NCBI RefSeq assembly: GCF_902168175.1
Contig: NZ_CABHOU010000095.1
Coordinates: 124,001 to 188,000 of the forward strand
Direction of reading: 5' to 3'
Origin: an uncultured Chitinophaga sp.
GTDB lineage: Bacteria > Bacteroidota > Bacteroidia > Chitinophagales > Chitinophagaceae
Length of the DNA: 64,000 nt
Part shown: in pieces, positions 35,982 through 44,301 of the stretch
How positions within the stretch are numbered: position 1 is the stretch's first letter
How the letters are laid out: every line of letters begins with the position of its first letter
The notes under the pieces: generated by a model
Told to the model about the DNA's origin: nothing
Databases searched by the model: none
The model's input: only the letters and a program-made list of their open reading frames with translations
Translations under genes and position numbers: made by a program

Positions 35982-36497
35982 ATGAAGAAAATTTTTATCA
36001 CGGCAGCTATATTGTTGTCCACTGTAATAGCAGCGCAGGCGCAGCGTTACTGTGTGATCGACACGAAATATATACTCGAAAGCATTCCTGAATACAAGGA
36101 GTCGCAAACTAAACTGGACGCTGTTGCAGACCAATGGCAAAAGGAAATAGATGCGAAGTTCCAGGAGGTAGATAAGATGTACAAGTCTTACCAGGCCGAG
36201 CAGGTAATGCTTACAGAGGAATTGAAACGCAAAAGGGAAGATGAAATAGTAGCAAGGGAAAAGGATGCTAAAGACCTTCAGAAAAAGAGGTTTGGCTACG
36301 AAGGGGATTTGTTCAAAAAGAGAGAAGAGCTGGTGAAACCGATACAGGACCGTATTTACAATGCCGTGCAAAAAATGGCGGCGAGCCGTATGTACGATTT
36401 TATACTCGACAAATCGGGTGGTATCACCGTGATCTTTGCCGATCCTAAACTGGATAAGAGCGAGGATATACTTAAGTCCCTTGGCGTTAAAAAGTAA
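35982..36497 (+). CDS. OmpH/Skp family periplasmic chaperone, copy 1
   Basis: The start at 35982 gives a 171-residue protein with a signal peptide (MKKIFITAAILLSTVIAAQA) and a long coiled-coil middle (about 45-125), as in Skp, a trimeric chaperone for outer-membrane proteins. The conserved opening RYCVIDTKYILESIPEYKE and the ending ITVIFADPKLDKSEDILKSL fit the family. An upstream in-frame start would place 12 residues before the signal. First of three tandem paralogues after bamA, and the most divergent. Confidence 0.92.
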   Translation: MKKIFITAAILLSTVIAAQAQRYCVIDTKYILESIPEYKESQTKLDAVADQWQKEIDAKFQEVDKMYKSYQAEQVMLTEELKRKREDEIVAREKDAKDLQKKRFGYEGDLFKKREELVKPIQDRIYNAVQKMAASRMYDFILDKSGGITVIFADPKLDKSEDILKSLGVKK

Positions 36498-36543
36498 CCT
36501 TAAACCAATATTTTATCTAAACAACAACTAAGTGAACAACATC

Positions 36544-37053
36544 ATGAAGAAGTATGTAATTATCGCTCTCGTTGCGTTTACCGCTATGGTTAGCGTGAAG
36601 GCATCGGCGCAAGGCAAAATTGCGCACATCAGTGCGTCCCAGTTACTGCAGCTCATGCCTGAAGCGCAGACTGCGTCTAAGCAACTGGAGGAGTATGCCG
36701 CCGGTCTCGAGAAGGAACAGCGTGCATTGGTAGATGAGTACACTAAGCAAATGCGTTCTTTTGACTCCCTGGCTGCTAAAATGACACCAGCGGTGCAGGA
36801 AACCAAAGCAAAAGAAATACAGGCAACACAGAAAAGGATCCAGGATTTCAACGCCGGTGCAGAAACTAAAGTCGGCGAAAAGAAACAGGAATTATTAAAA
36901 CCGGTTCTCGACAAGGCTAAAAAAGCGATCGAAGACGTAGCTAAAGAAAAAGGTTATGCTTACGTAATCGACAATTCAGAAGGCCTTTTGCTGGTGTTTC
37001 CAGCGGCGGACGACCTGATGGCGCCCGTTAAAACGAAACTCGGAATTAAATAA
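36544..37053 (+). CDS. OmpH/Skp family periplasmic chaperone, copy 2
   Basis: The start at 36544 (MKKYVIIALVAF) gives 169 residues; an in-frame GTG lies 12 bases upstream. A signal peptide ends KASAQ, followed by KIAHISASQLLQLMPEA and a coiled coil. The 3' region (36916-36971) is almost identical to that of copy 3 (two differences in 56 bases), much closer than the rest of the two genes. Confidence 0.92.
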   Translation: MKKYVIIALVAFTAMVSVKASAQGKIAHISASQLLQLMPEAQTASKQLEEYAAGLEKEQRALVDEYTKQMRSFDSLAAKMTPAVQETKAKEIQATQKRIQDFNAGAETKVGEKKQELLKPVLDKAKKAIEDVAKEKGYAYVIDNSEGLLLVFPAADDLMAPVKTKLGIK

Positions 37054-37082
37054 TCTCTCCCTATACTCATAAACTTTATACC

Positions 37083-37592
37083 ATGAAGAAATACGCATTT
37101 ATCGCAGCCGTTGCATTTGCCGGTTTATTCAGCATCAACGCGAGCGCACAGTCAAAAGTAGCGCACATCAACTCTCAGCAACTGGTAGAGGCTATGCCCG
37201 ACGCTAAAGTAGCTCAGACAAAGATTCAGAAGTTTGCAGATACACTGGATACTGATTTCACGCAGATGAAAGAAGAACTGCAGGCACAGGCTAAAGACCT
37301 GGAAGCTAAACGCGCTACCATGAGCCCTAACCTCATCGAGGTTAAGACCAAACAACTGCAGGATATGAACCAGAACATCCAGTTGTTCCAGCAGAGCGCT
37401 CAGCAGCAGATCGAGCAGAAACAGGCCGAAGTAATGAAACCTGTGATCGATAAAGCTAAAAAAGCGATCGAAGATGTAGCTAAAGAAAAAGGTTATACTT
37501 ACGTAATCGATACTTACCAGGGTCTGTTGCTCGTTATGCCTGCTGGCGACGACATTATGCCCCTCGTTAAAGCGAAACTGGGTATCAAATAG
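37083..37592 (+). CDS. OmpH/Skp family periplasmic chaperone, copy 3
   Basis: A 169-residue paralogue with signal peptide ending NASAQ, the KVAHINSQQLVEAMPDAK opening and a glutamine-rich coiled coil (NQNIQLFQQSAQQQIEQKQ). It ends in a terminator, closing the uppS-bamA-skp operon. Role as in copies 1 and 2: holding unfolded outer-membrane proteins in the periplasm. Confidence 0.92.
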   Translation: MKKYAFIAAVAFAGLFSINASAQSKVAHINSQQLVEAMPDAKVAQTKIQKFADTLDTDFTQMKEELQAQAKDLEAKRATMSPNLIEVKTKQLQDMNQNIQLFQQSAQQQIEQKQAEVMKPVIDKAKKAIEDVAKEKGYTYVIDTYQGLLLVMPAGDDIMPLVKAKLGIK

Positions 37593-37611
37593 TTAGCTCA
37601 TTTACTGAGCG

Positions 37612-37650
37612 AAAAAGGGAAGCGGACCCGTTCGTTTCCCTTTTTTATTT
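37612..37650 (+). terminator. Terminator of the uppS-bamA-skp operon
   Basis: AAAGGGAA pairs with TTCCCTTT across a short GC-containing loop, followed by a T-rich run, 20 bases after the last stop. Confidence 0.75.
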
Positions 37651-37667
37651 TTTAAGGGCAAAAGAGC

Positions 37668-37699
37668 TTTGATATTTTAAATAATTTCTGTTACCTTTG
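37668..37699 (+). promoter_or_regulatory. Promoter of rpmH-rnpA-yidD
   Basis: TTTG at 37668-37671 and TACCTTTG at 37692-37699, 20 bases apart, form a textbook Bacteroidota promoter. Transcription should start near 37706, leaving a leader of about 74 bases before rpmH. Confidence 0.75.
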
Positions 37700-37779
37700 C
37701 CTTCCGTTTTAAAACGGGGTTATTGTATCCTGTCCTGGTGGATGGGTTAATTAGTACAGGAAAAAAATAAAAAAATAAG

Positions 37780-37935
37780 ATGAAACGTACTTTTCAACCG
37801 CACAACAGACGCAGAAAGAGCGTTCACGGTTTCAGAAAGAGAATGGAAACTGCTAACGGCCGTAAAGTATTGGCGTCTCGCAGGGCTAAAGGAAGAAAGA
37901 AACTTACTGTTTCTGACGAACGCAAGCTGAAATAA
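37780..37935 (+). CDS. rpmH: 50S ribosomal protein L34
   Basis: The 51-residue, highly basic protein reads MKRTFQPHNRRRKSVHGFRK and continues through RMETANGRKVLASRRAKGRK, the invariant L34 pattern. It is a structural protein of the large ribosomal subunit. It lies ahead of rnpA, the conserved bacterial order, under a strong promoter at 37668-37699. An A-rich stretch, not a Shine-Dalgarno sequence, precedes the ATG. Confidence 0.97.
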   Translation: MKRTFQPHNRRRKSVHGFRKRMETANGRKVLASRRAKGRKKLTVSDERKLK

Positions 37936-37960
37936 TCTGTATTAGCATAAATACAACTGT

Positions 37961-38356
37961 ATCATAAAAACTTATTCTTTTAACAAGGAAGAAAGGTTAA
38001 AGAGCAGGAAACTGATTGAAACGCTTTTTCGAAAAGGAAAAGCGTTTTCTGTTTTTCCGTATCGCGTGATTTTTATGCCTGCTACCCTGCCTACACAAAA
38101 GTATCCTGTGCAGGCAGGGTTTACAGCCTCGAGCCGCAACTTTCCCCACGCGGTAGACCGTAACCGCATCAAACGCCTTGGCCGCGAATGCTGGCGCCTG
38201 CAGAAGCAGGAGCTGTACGACTCCCTCCAGGGCCGCCAGATGGCTGTTTTTTTCATCTATACCGATAAGAAAATAGCCGACTTCCCCACCCTGCACCATA
38301 AATTTTCGGTAATTTTAAATCGTTTGCAGAAAGAATTTGCGGCCGAAGGCAAATAA
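37961..38356 (+). CDS. rnpA: Ribonuclease P protein component, apparent non-AUG start
   Basis: RnpA helps the RNase P RNA bind and cut pre-tRNA leaders. The conserved RNR motif is present (AVDRNRIKRLGRECWR), and the ending YTDKKIADFPTLHHKFSVIL is typical. The family N-terminus is also present in frame: FNKEERLKSRKLIETLFRKG, followed by FPYRVIFM. However no ATG, GTG or TTG precedes it: the frame opens after a TAG at 37943, and the first canonical start is the GTG at 38066, which would delete the conserved N-terminal third. ATC at 37961 or ATA at 37964 are the best-placed candidates; I use the former. It sits between rpmH and yidD as usual. Confidence 0.8.
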   Translation: MIKTYSFNKEERLKSRKLIETLFRKGKAFSVFPYRVIFMPATLPTQKYPVQAGFTASSRNFPHAVDRNRIKRLGRECWRLQKQELYDSLQGRQMAVFFIYTDKKIADFPTLHHKFSVILNRLQKEFAAEGK

Positions 38357-38393
38357 TGCCTCACCGGCCTTAACCAAACAAACGATCTGTTCA

Positions 38394-38627
38394 ATGAGGC
38401 GCTTTTTGATTTTGCTGGGTTACCCGTTTATTTTTCTCATTAAAGTATACCAATGGTGCATTTCCCCGTTATTAGGAGGTAGTAAATGCCGGTATACGCC
38501 CACCTGCTCGCAGTATGGTTTGGAAGCATTCCGCAAATACGGCCTTTTTAAAGGATCATACCTTACCGCCAAACGTATTCTTTCATGTAATCCCTGGGGA
38601 GGCCATGGTTACGACCCGGTACCCTGA
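38394..38627 (+). CDS. yidD: Membrane protein insertion efficiency factor YidD
   Basis: The start at 38394 gives 77 residues, MRRFLILLGYPFIFLIKVYQ onward, with the diagnostic SPLLGGSKCRYTPTCSQYGL and the ending NPWGGHGYDPVP. YidD is a small amphipathic protein at the inner membrane that aids YidC-dependent insertion. An in-frame start at 38337 would overlap rnpA and add 19 residues lacking similarity. It is next to rnpA, as in most bacteria. Confidence 0.95.
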   Translation: MRRFLILLGYPFIFLIKVYQWCISPLLGGSKCRYTPTCSQYGLEAFRKYGLFKGSYLTAKRILSCNPWGGHGYDPVP

Positions 38628-38659
38628 TCCATTCACCTTATTTATTTTAAATCGAACCT

Positions 38660-40318
38660 ATGAGGAATCGTAATAAGATAGTGGCCGTCTCCCTGCTGAT
38701 ACTCAGTATCGGTCTTACAGCCTTCTCCGATAACGACAAGTACTTCCAGATTGCCAAGAACCTCGATATTTTCGCCGCTTTCTACCGCGAGCTGAATACT
38801 TACTACGTAGACGACCTGCAGGCCGATAAACTCATGCAAAAGGGCATAGAGGCCATGTTGGAAGAAACCGACCCTTACACCGATTTCGTACCCGAAGAAA
38901 ACCTGGACGACCTGAAGTTTATGGCCACGGGTAAATATGGCGGTGTTGGCATATCTATTTACACCCGCGGCGATTCTACCGCCGTTACGGACGTGTATGA
39001 AGGCAGTCCCATGCACAAGGCAGGCATACGTGCCGGCGACATAATCCTGAAGCTGGACGATAAAAGCGTAAAAGGCTGGGAGCAGGAGGATATTAGCCGC
39101 CAGCTGAAAGGCAATGCCGGTACTCCACTTAGTATGACGGTACGCCACCCGCTTACCGCTGAAGTGAAAACCGTAAATATCCACCGGGAAGAGATAGCCG
39201 TGCGCCCGGTAAGTTTTTATGGGATGCTTAAATCGGGGGTAGGTTATATTAAGATGACCCAGTTCACCGAAAACAGCGCCCACTTCGTACAGGAAGCTTT
39301 CGAGAAACTGAAAGCGGCCAACCCCACTATGAAAGGTGTAATACTCGACCTGCGTGGTAACCCCGGCGGTTTGCTGGAAGAAGCAGTAGCCGTGTCCAAC
39401 ATATTCATCGATAAAAATAAACTGATCGTAAGCACCAAAGGCAAAGTGAAAAACTGGGACCGCGAGTACCGTACCGGTCAACAGGCCTCGGATATACAAC
39501 TGCCGCTGGTAGTGCTTACCAGCCATACTTCGGCCTCCGCTTCGGAAATAGTAGCAGGTGCTGTGCAGGATCTGGACCGTGGTGTAGTGGTTGGCCAGCG
39601 TTCTTACGGTAAAGGCCTCGTGCAAACCACACGTCCGCTGCCTTACAATGCCAAACTGAAAGTAACCACCGCAAAGTATTATACACCGAGCGGCCGTTGC
39701 ATACAGGCCATCGACTACTCGCACCGTAACCAGGATGGCGAGGCAGACGAGGTGCCCGATAGCTTACGTAAATCGTTTGTAACACAGGCTGGTCGCCCGG
39801 TAAAAGATGGCGGGGGAATTGAGCCGGATGATAAAACAGAGCAGCGCGTATTAAGCCAGGTGGCGATCACGCTGTTACGCAGGCAATACATTTTCGACTA
39901 TGCCACGCAATACTTCTACGCACATTCAAAAACACCGCTGGTAGCCGAATTCAAACTCAGCGACGATGAGTTCGAAGACTTTGTGCGTTACCTCGATGGT
40001 AAGGATTACAGTTATAAAACGCGTAGCGAAGAAGCATTAGAAAGCTTTAGCAACACCGCCCGTAAAGAGAAGTATTACGATGCAGTAGCTAAAGAATTTG
40101 AAGCGCTGCAGGCTAAAATGAAGCACGACAAAAAGCAGGATTTGCTGAAGAATAAAACCGAGATCCGCCAGTTATTGCAGGAGGAAATAATGAACCGTTA
40201 TTACCTGCAGAAAGGCCGTATAGAAACCAGCCTGGCCTGGGATGGCGATGTGATAGAAGCGGTAAATGTGTTGCAGCAGCCGGCGAAGTACCATGCGTTG
40301 CTAACGGTGGCGAAGTAG
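38660..40318 (+). CDS. S41 family peptidase (C-terminal processing protease)
   Basis: The 552-residue protein has an N-terminal membrane/signal segment (IVAVSLLILSIGLTAFS), a helical stretch, a PDZ domain (about 90-180 with GVGISIYTRGDSTAVTDVYE), and the S41 catalytic domain: VILDLRGNPGGLLEEAV, then the nucleophile Ser in SHTSASASEIVAGA and the base Lys in RSYGKGLVQTTRPL. It should trim C-termini of periplasmic proteins. About 150 residues of helical C-terminus follow. It starts 32 bases after yidD and ends in a terminator. Confidence 0.95.
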   Translation: MRNRNKIVAVSLLILSIGLTAFSDNDKYFQIAKNLDIFAAFYRELNTYYVDDLQADKLMQKGIEAMLEETDPYTDFVPEENLDDLKFMATGKYGGVGISIYTRGDSTAVTDVYEGSPMHKAGIRAGDIILKLDDKSVKGWEQEDISRQLKGNAGTPLSMTVRHPLTAEVKTVNIHREEIAVRPVSFYGMLKSGVGYIKMTQFTENSAHFVQEAFEKLKAANPTMKGVILDLRGNPGGLLEEAVAVSNIFIDKNKLIVSTKGKVKNWDREYRTGQQASDIQLPLVVLTSHTSASASEIVAGAVQDLDRGVVVGQRSYGKGLVQTTRPLPYNAKLKVTTAKYYTPSGRCIQAIDYSHRNQDGEADEVPDSLRKSFVTQAGRPVKDGGGIEPDDKTEQRVLSQVAITLLRRQYIFDYATQYFYAHSKTPLVAEFKLSDDEFEDFVRYLDGKDYSYKTRSEEALESFSNTARKEKYYDAVAKEFEALQAKMKHDKKQDLLKNKTEIRQLLQEEIMNRYYLQKGRIETSLAWDGDVIEAVNVLQQPAKYHALLTVAK

Positions 40319-40338
40319 GTTAAGATATTATATAGGAG

Positions 40339-40367
40339 AGCCCTGGCTGTATGGCCGGGGCTTTTTT
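40339..40367 (+). terminator. Terminator after the S41 peptidase gene
   Basis: AGCCCTGGC pairs with GCCGGGGCT (one T-G pair) around a short loop, followed by TTTTTT. Confidence 0.75.
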
Positions 40368-40704
40368 GTTTTATGTTGATGTGAGTGGGCTTTGGTGTTT
40401 GTTGTATGCGGTGTATACACGGAGACTGAAGGGAGTGGCCTTTAGTTTGCAGGCGGTACGGGGTTTCATAGCCGCGAAAGTTTGCAGCGGATGCCTAATT
40501 TCTATTGTGTGCCCACAGTAGCGGGCATCACTCCGCGCGATGACGATCAGGGAGATGCCGCTGAAGGGAGTGACACAACGGCGGCTGATGAGTATTACTA
40601 CTGCTGGTCCCACTATTGAAATTAATTATTATGATTTACGAAACGTTTGGGCTAAATTAAGGGTCACGTCATGTATTATTAACCAAGAAAAACGTACCCG
40701 AATT
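40368..40704. repeat. Gene-free stretch holding dispersed intergenic repeat, copy B
   Basis: No gene is seen. CTGAAGGGAGTG occurs at 40426-40437 and again at 40561-40572. The first is next to GCGGTGTATACAC (40408-40420) and the second to CACAACGGCGGC, so the two ends look like halves of one element of about 200 bp. The right half aligns with the repeat at 13625-13735. The frame on either strand through it is without family features. Confidence 0.6.
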
Positions 40705-42090
40705 ATGAATGCGAACGAAATGGAGAAGTCGCGCCGCGGCTTTATAACCAAGGTGGCAAAGGGTTTGGTAGGCGCTACATTGCTGCCGAACATTATTACT
40801 GCCGCCGATCGTAAAAGAAACCTGATGCTGCTGTCGCGCGAGAAAACCTATTACAGTCCTAATGATAATATCCAGATTGCGCTGATCGGTGCCGGTGGTA
40901 TGGGTACGGCGGATGCTAATACTGCTATTACTGTACCTGGTGTGAAACTCGTGGCTGCCTGCGACCTGTACGATGGTCGCCTGGCAGATGCACGTAAGAA
41001 GTACGGCAATGATATTTTTACTACCCGCGATTACCGCGAAATATTGGAGCGTAAAGACATTGACGCGGTGATTATTGCTACGCCCGACCATTGGCATAAA
41101 GACATTTCGGTGGCGGCCATGAATAAAGGCAAATCTGTTTACTGCGAAAAACCGATGGTACACGATGTAACTGAAGGCCCTGCCGTGGTGGATGCCCAAA
41201 GTAAAAACAAAGTGGTATACCAGGTAGGCAGCCAGGGCGTAAGCTCACTCGGTAACGAAAAGGCCCGCCAGCTGCTGAAAGAAGGCGCTATCGGCGAACT
41301 GAATTATGCAGAGGGTTTCTGGGCGCGTATGTCGCCCTTCGGCGCCTGGCAATATCCCATTCCGGCCGATGCCTCAGAGAAAACTGTGGGCTGGGACGCT
41401 TACTTGTCGAACACGAAGAAGCGTGCATTTGACCCGTTACGCTTTTTCCGCTGGCGTAACTACCGTGATTACGGTACCGGTGTATCCGGCGATCTGTTTG
41501 TGCACCTGTTTTCGAGCCTTCACCTGGTTACAGGTTCTATTGGCCCCGAAAAGATCATGGCTACAGGCGGTTTAAGATATTGGAAAGATGGCCGTGAAGT
41601 GCCCGATGTTATGCTGGGCATGTTCGATTATCCTAAAACCGATATTCACCCTGCCTTTAACCTTTCGTTACGCGTAAACTTCGTGGACGGTACCGGTGGT
41701 ACCAACTACCTGCGTATGGTGGGTAGCGAAGGCTCCATGACGGTGGAGTGGGATAAGGTTACTTTATACCGCAATAAAAGTTACGCTGCGGCCGACGATC
41801 CTTTACTGCAAACGAAGCAGAGCCAGGCTAATGGTAAACAATACGTGTACGAACGCAAGCAAATGCTGGACCCGGAGAAGCTGGAATATGCAGCAGAAGA
41901 AGGTTACAAAGGGGCGCACTTCGATCACTTCTACAACCTGTTTAACGCTATGCGTACGGGAGGTAAGGTAAGTGAAGATGCGTTGTTCGGCTACCGCGCC
42001 GCAGCACCCGCGTTGTTGTGTAACGATAGTTACTTCAATAACAAGATCATCTACTGGGACCCGAAAAATCTGAAAACAGTAACAAAGTAA
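40705..42090 (+). CDS. Gfo/Idh/MocA family oxidoreductase, Tat-exported
   Basis: The family uses NAD(P) to oxidise or epimerise sugars and cyclitols. The start at 40705 gives 461 residues with a twin-arginine signal (SRRGFITKVAKGLVGATLLP). A Rossmann motif follows as IQIALIGAGGMGTADAN (about 66-82), then VIIATPDHWHKDISVAAMNK and the conserved YCEKPMVHDVTEG (the EKP lysine). The C-terminal domain has RWRNYRDYGTGVSGDLFVHL. Upstream in-frame starts run through repeat sequence and are unlikely. It stands alone, so the substrate is not indicated; Tat export suggests action on glycan-derived sugars in the periplasm. Confidence 0.93.
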   Translation: MNANEMEKSRRGFITKVAKGLVGATLLPNIITAADRKRNLMLLSREKTYYSPNDNIQIALIGAGGMGTADANTAITVPGVKLVAACDLYDGRLADARKKYGNDIFTTRDYREILERKDIDAVIIATPDHWHKDISVAAMNKGKSVYCEKPMVHDVTEGPAVVDAQSKNKVVYQVGSQGVSSLGNEKARQLLKEGAIGELNYAEGFWARMSPFGAWQYPIPADASEKTVGWDAYLSNTKKRAFDPLRFFRWRNYRDYGTGVSGDLFVHLFSSLHLVTGSIGPEKIMATGGLRYWKDGREVPDVMLGMFDYPKTDIHPAFNLSLRVNFVDGTGGTNYLRMVGSEGSMTVEWDKVTLYRNKSYAAADDPLLQTKQSQANGKQYVYERKQMLDPEKLEYAAEEGYKGAHFDHFYNLFNAMRTGGKVSEDALFGYRAAAPALLCNDSYFNNKIIYWDPKNLKTVTK

Positions 42091-42095
42091 AATAG

Positions 42096-42128
42096 AAAAG
42101 GGAGAAGCAGATCGCTTCTCCCTTTTTC
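42096..42128. terminator. Bidirectional terminator between the oxidoreductase and sod genes
   Basis: A perfect 13-bp inverted repeat (42096-42108 with 42114-42126, loop AGATC) has an A tract on the left and a T tract on the right, so it can end both converging transcripts. Confidence 0.85.
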
Positions 42129-42147
42129 TTACGCGTATATTGACGGT

Positions 42148-42753
42148 TTATTTAGCTGCGTCGAAACGTTTAGCTACTTCGTCCCACTTAACAACACTCC
42201 AGAAAGCGTTGAGGTAGTCGGCACGACGGTTCTGATACTTCAGGTAGTAAGCATGTTCCCATACGTCTACGCCCAGCAGCGGAGTTCCTTTCACTTCAGC
42301 CACATCCATCAGTGGATTGTCCTGGTTAGGGGTAGAGCTGATTTCCAGTTTACCGTCTTTTACCAGCAACCATGCCCAGCCGGAACCGAAGCGGGTGATA
42401 CCGGCTGCATTGAATTTTTCCTTGAAAGCGTCGAAGGAACCGAAAGTGCTGTTGATAGCATCGCCCAGTTTGCCCGAAGGCGCACCACCTGCATTAGCTG
42501 CCAGGCTTGTCCAGAAGAAGCTGTGGTTCCAGTGACCGCCGCCGTTGTTACGAACTGCGGGGCTTATTTTGCCTGCAGCAGCTACCAGTTCTTCCAGCGA
42601 TTTGCCTTCGTTCTCGGTGCCGGCTACAGCTTTATTCAGATTGTCTACATAAGCCTGGTGGTGCTTACCATGGTGAATTTCCATAGTTTGTTTATCGAAA
42701 TGCGGCTCGAGCGCATCGGAAGCATACGGTAAGCTTGGGAGTGTAAATGCCAT
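42148..42753 (-). CDS. Superoxide dismutase, Fe/Mn type
   Basis: The 201-residue enzyme removes superoxide in the cytoplasm. Metal ligands are visible in MEIHHGKHHQAYV (first His), NNGGGHWNHSFFW (second His) and GVDVWEHAYYLKYQNRRADY (Asp and third His). The DVWEHAYY signature is complete and length is typical. The sequence alone does not firmly separate iron from manganese use. It has its own promoter (42803-42834) and shares a bidirectional terminator with the converging oxidoreductase gene. Confidence 0.96.
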   Translation of the reverse strand: MAFTLPSLPYASDALEPHFDKQTMEIHHGKHHQAYVDNLNKAVAGTENEGKSLEELVAAAGKISPAVRNNGGGHWNHSFFWTSLAANAGGAPSGKLGDAINSTFGSFDAFKEKFNAAGITRFGSGWAWLLVKDGKLEISSTPNQDNPLMDVAEVKGTPLLGVDVWEHAYYLKYQNRRADYLNAFWSVVKWDEVAKRFDAAK

Positions 42754-42802
42754 GATCCAATTTTTATTGGTTAAAAAAATTCGTTTATGATCTAAAAGTC
42801 AT

Positions 42803-42834
42803 CAAATTTAGTACCTAATGCGGGAAATGACAAA
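42803..42834 (-). promoter_or_regulatory. Promoter of the superoxide dismutase gene
   Basis: On the minus strand TTTG (42831-42834) is followed after 20 bases by TAAATTTG (42803-42810), a very good match to the Bacteroidota promoter, about 50 bases before the start codon. Confidence 0.7.
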
Positions 42835-43091
42835 ACGTTTGTTCGCAGAAACTTATGGATATTTAACGGGCGTAAGCTTTTTTGTAGTAAATTAGAGCAT
42901 GTAGCCCCTTTTGTTAACTGACCGAAATCTAAGATAAATAAGAAGAGGCTTCCCATACCGATGATGATGGCCAGTGTGCGTTACCTTAAAGTTATATTTA
43001 CATATAAGTGTTACAACGGTTATTATTGATTTCACTATATTCGTATAGTACAACTCGTTAGTTTCACTATTGTTTGTTTAAAAGATAAAAT
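42835..43091. other. Intergenic remainder between sod and the PAS-LuxR gene
   Basis: With the sod promoter (42803-42834) this forms a gap of 338 bases. I see no gene or repeat in it; it is AT-rich and must contain the promoter of the PAS-LuxR gene, but no clean TTTG/TAnnTTTG pair stands out. Confidence 0.5.
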
Positions 43092-43793
43092 ATGCAGGAC
43101 AAGGGCACAGCACACAGTGACTCTCCAGATGCGCTGATATCGGAGAATGCACGTTTAAGCAGCCGGTTACAGCACTTCCAATCCATTGTACAGCAAATGC
43201 CTGCAATGGTGTACCTTTCTAACATCGACCAAAAATCGGTTACCTGGTGTAACCAGACGATGGCAGATACCATTGGATATACCCTGGAAGAAATTCAGCA
43301 GTTAGGCGAGCAGTTTTTTCCCCAGATCATGCATCCGGATGATGCAATGATTACTGCAGTATCCAGCCAGTCGTTCAGGGAAAATAAAAACATATTTGGC
43401 GGTGTATTACGCGTAAAGCGGAAGGATACCGATCAATGGTTTTGGGTAGTAGGCCTTGGTTATCCTTTTACATTTGATGAGCAGGGAAATGTAATAGAAG
43501 TAATTTGCGTGTTCCTCGACTTCTCATTCGCCATTGATACCAGCAGCCAGATAAGTGAGGCTTTAAGGGATGTGCTTAGAAGAACGAATGAGGACGTGCT
43601 TAACAAGTTAACCTCCAGAGAAAAGTTAATCTTTACCCTGGCCGCCCAGGGATTCAATAATAAGGAGATAGCCGAGAAACTCAGTTTGAGTCGCTACACG
43701 GTAGAAACCCACCGTAAGAACATCAGGCTGAAATTAAAGGTAAGAAATACATCAGAGCTTGTTGCCCTGGCCAAACAAACAGGATTACAATAA
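43092..43793 (+). CDS. PAS domain transcription factor with LuxR-type helix-turn-helix
   Basis: The 233-residue protein has a PAS-type sensor fold at about 25-155 (MPAMVYLSNIDQKSVTWCNQ, then IMHPDDAMITAVSSQ and the PAC-like VKRKDTDQWFWVVGLGYPF) and a LuxR DNA-binding domain at about 170-233 (LTSREKLIFTLAAQGFNNKE, then LSRYTVETHRKNIRLKLKV). It has no receiver domain or membrane segment, so it may sense a small ligand or redox state directly. Targets are not indicated; a perfect 24-bp palindrome lies about 155 bases after the gene. Confidence 0.9.
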   Translation: MQDKGTAHSDSPDALISENARLSSRLQHFQSIVQQMPAMVYLSNIDQKSVTWCNQTMADTIGYTLEEIQQLGEQFFPQIMHPDDAMITAVSSQSFRENKNIFGGVLRVKRKDTDQWFWVVGLGYPFTFDEQGNVIEVICVFLDFSFAIDTSSQISEALRDVLRRTNEDVLNKLTSREKLIFTLAAQGFNNKEIAEKLSLSRYTVETHRKNIRLKLKVRNTSELVALAKQTGLQ

Positions 43794-43948
43794 CCCGGAC
43801 ATGGCCTATAGTTTGAATTTAGCCCACAATTCTCCATTAATCAGTTGTTTTCGTATTAATTTTTTTTAGATAAAACTCCTGTAATACCCTCGGGAAGCTG
43901 GTTTTGACGGCTTATGTTATTTGTATTTTTTTTAACATAAAACAGGGA

Positions 43949-43972
43949 AAAATACCCAAGCTTGGGTATTTT
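43949..43972. promoter_or_regulatory. Perfect 24-bp palindrome between the PAS-LuxR and small-protein genes
   Basis: AAAATACCCAAG is followed without spacer by its exact reverse complement. It could be an operator for a dimeric regulator, or a hairpin with an AGCT loop. It lies 84 bases ahead of the gene at 44056. Confidence 0.45.
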
Positions 43973-44055
43973 CTCACGTCTTAATCTCCACTAATTTAGT
44001 ACTCGATTATTGAGGAGTTCATTTTGGATAGTTTTAGTACAACTTACTTATCACT

Positions 44056-44265
44056 ATGATAACCGATGAAAAGGCCTATTTTATCCTGGATCTCGAACTT
44101 TCTGCAACACCCGAAGAGATTATAGCCAGGTATGAGGCGTTAAAAGACCAGTATAAGAAAATCAAAGAGGAAACAGAAGACTTGAAAACGCGTCTGGCGT
44201 ATCAGTTAAAGCAAATTGAACTGGACGATGTGTTCATATACTTAAGAAAATGCCAAAAGATATAG
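44056..44265 (+). CDS. Small acidic helical protein, unknown function
   Basis: The 69-residue product begins MITDEKAYFILDLELSATPE and continues as a highly charged helical stretch (EALKDQYKKIKEETEDLKTR). The opening YFILDLELSATPEEIIARYE is reminiscent of the first helices of a J-domain, but the HPD motif is absent, so no DnaJ-type function is claimed. Codon use resembles real genes here, and the frame follows an apparent regulatory palindrome. Confidence that it is a gene is moderate. Confidence 0.5.
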   Translation: MITDEKAYFILDLELSATPEEIIARYEALKDQYKKIKEETEDLKTRLAYQLKQIELDDVFIYLRKCQKI

Positions 44266-44301
44266 TAAGGCCTTTGGGTCTGTACTTATGCCATTAAGAT
44301 A

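Noticed and set aside
38642..39724. 360-codon minus-strand frame opposite the S41 peptidase
   Set aside because: Shadow of a conserved catalytic gene on the other strand; Gly/Tyr/His-rich composition.
40371..40613. 80-codon minus-strand frame with RRCV and VYT words
   Set aside because: The same words appear in a frame at 13621-13735 because both are copies of the dispersed nucleotide repeat, not because of a protein.
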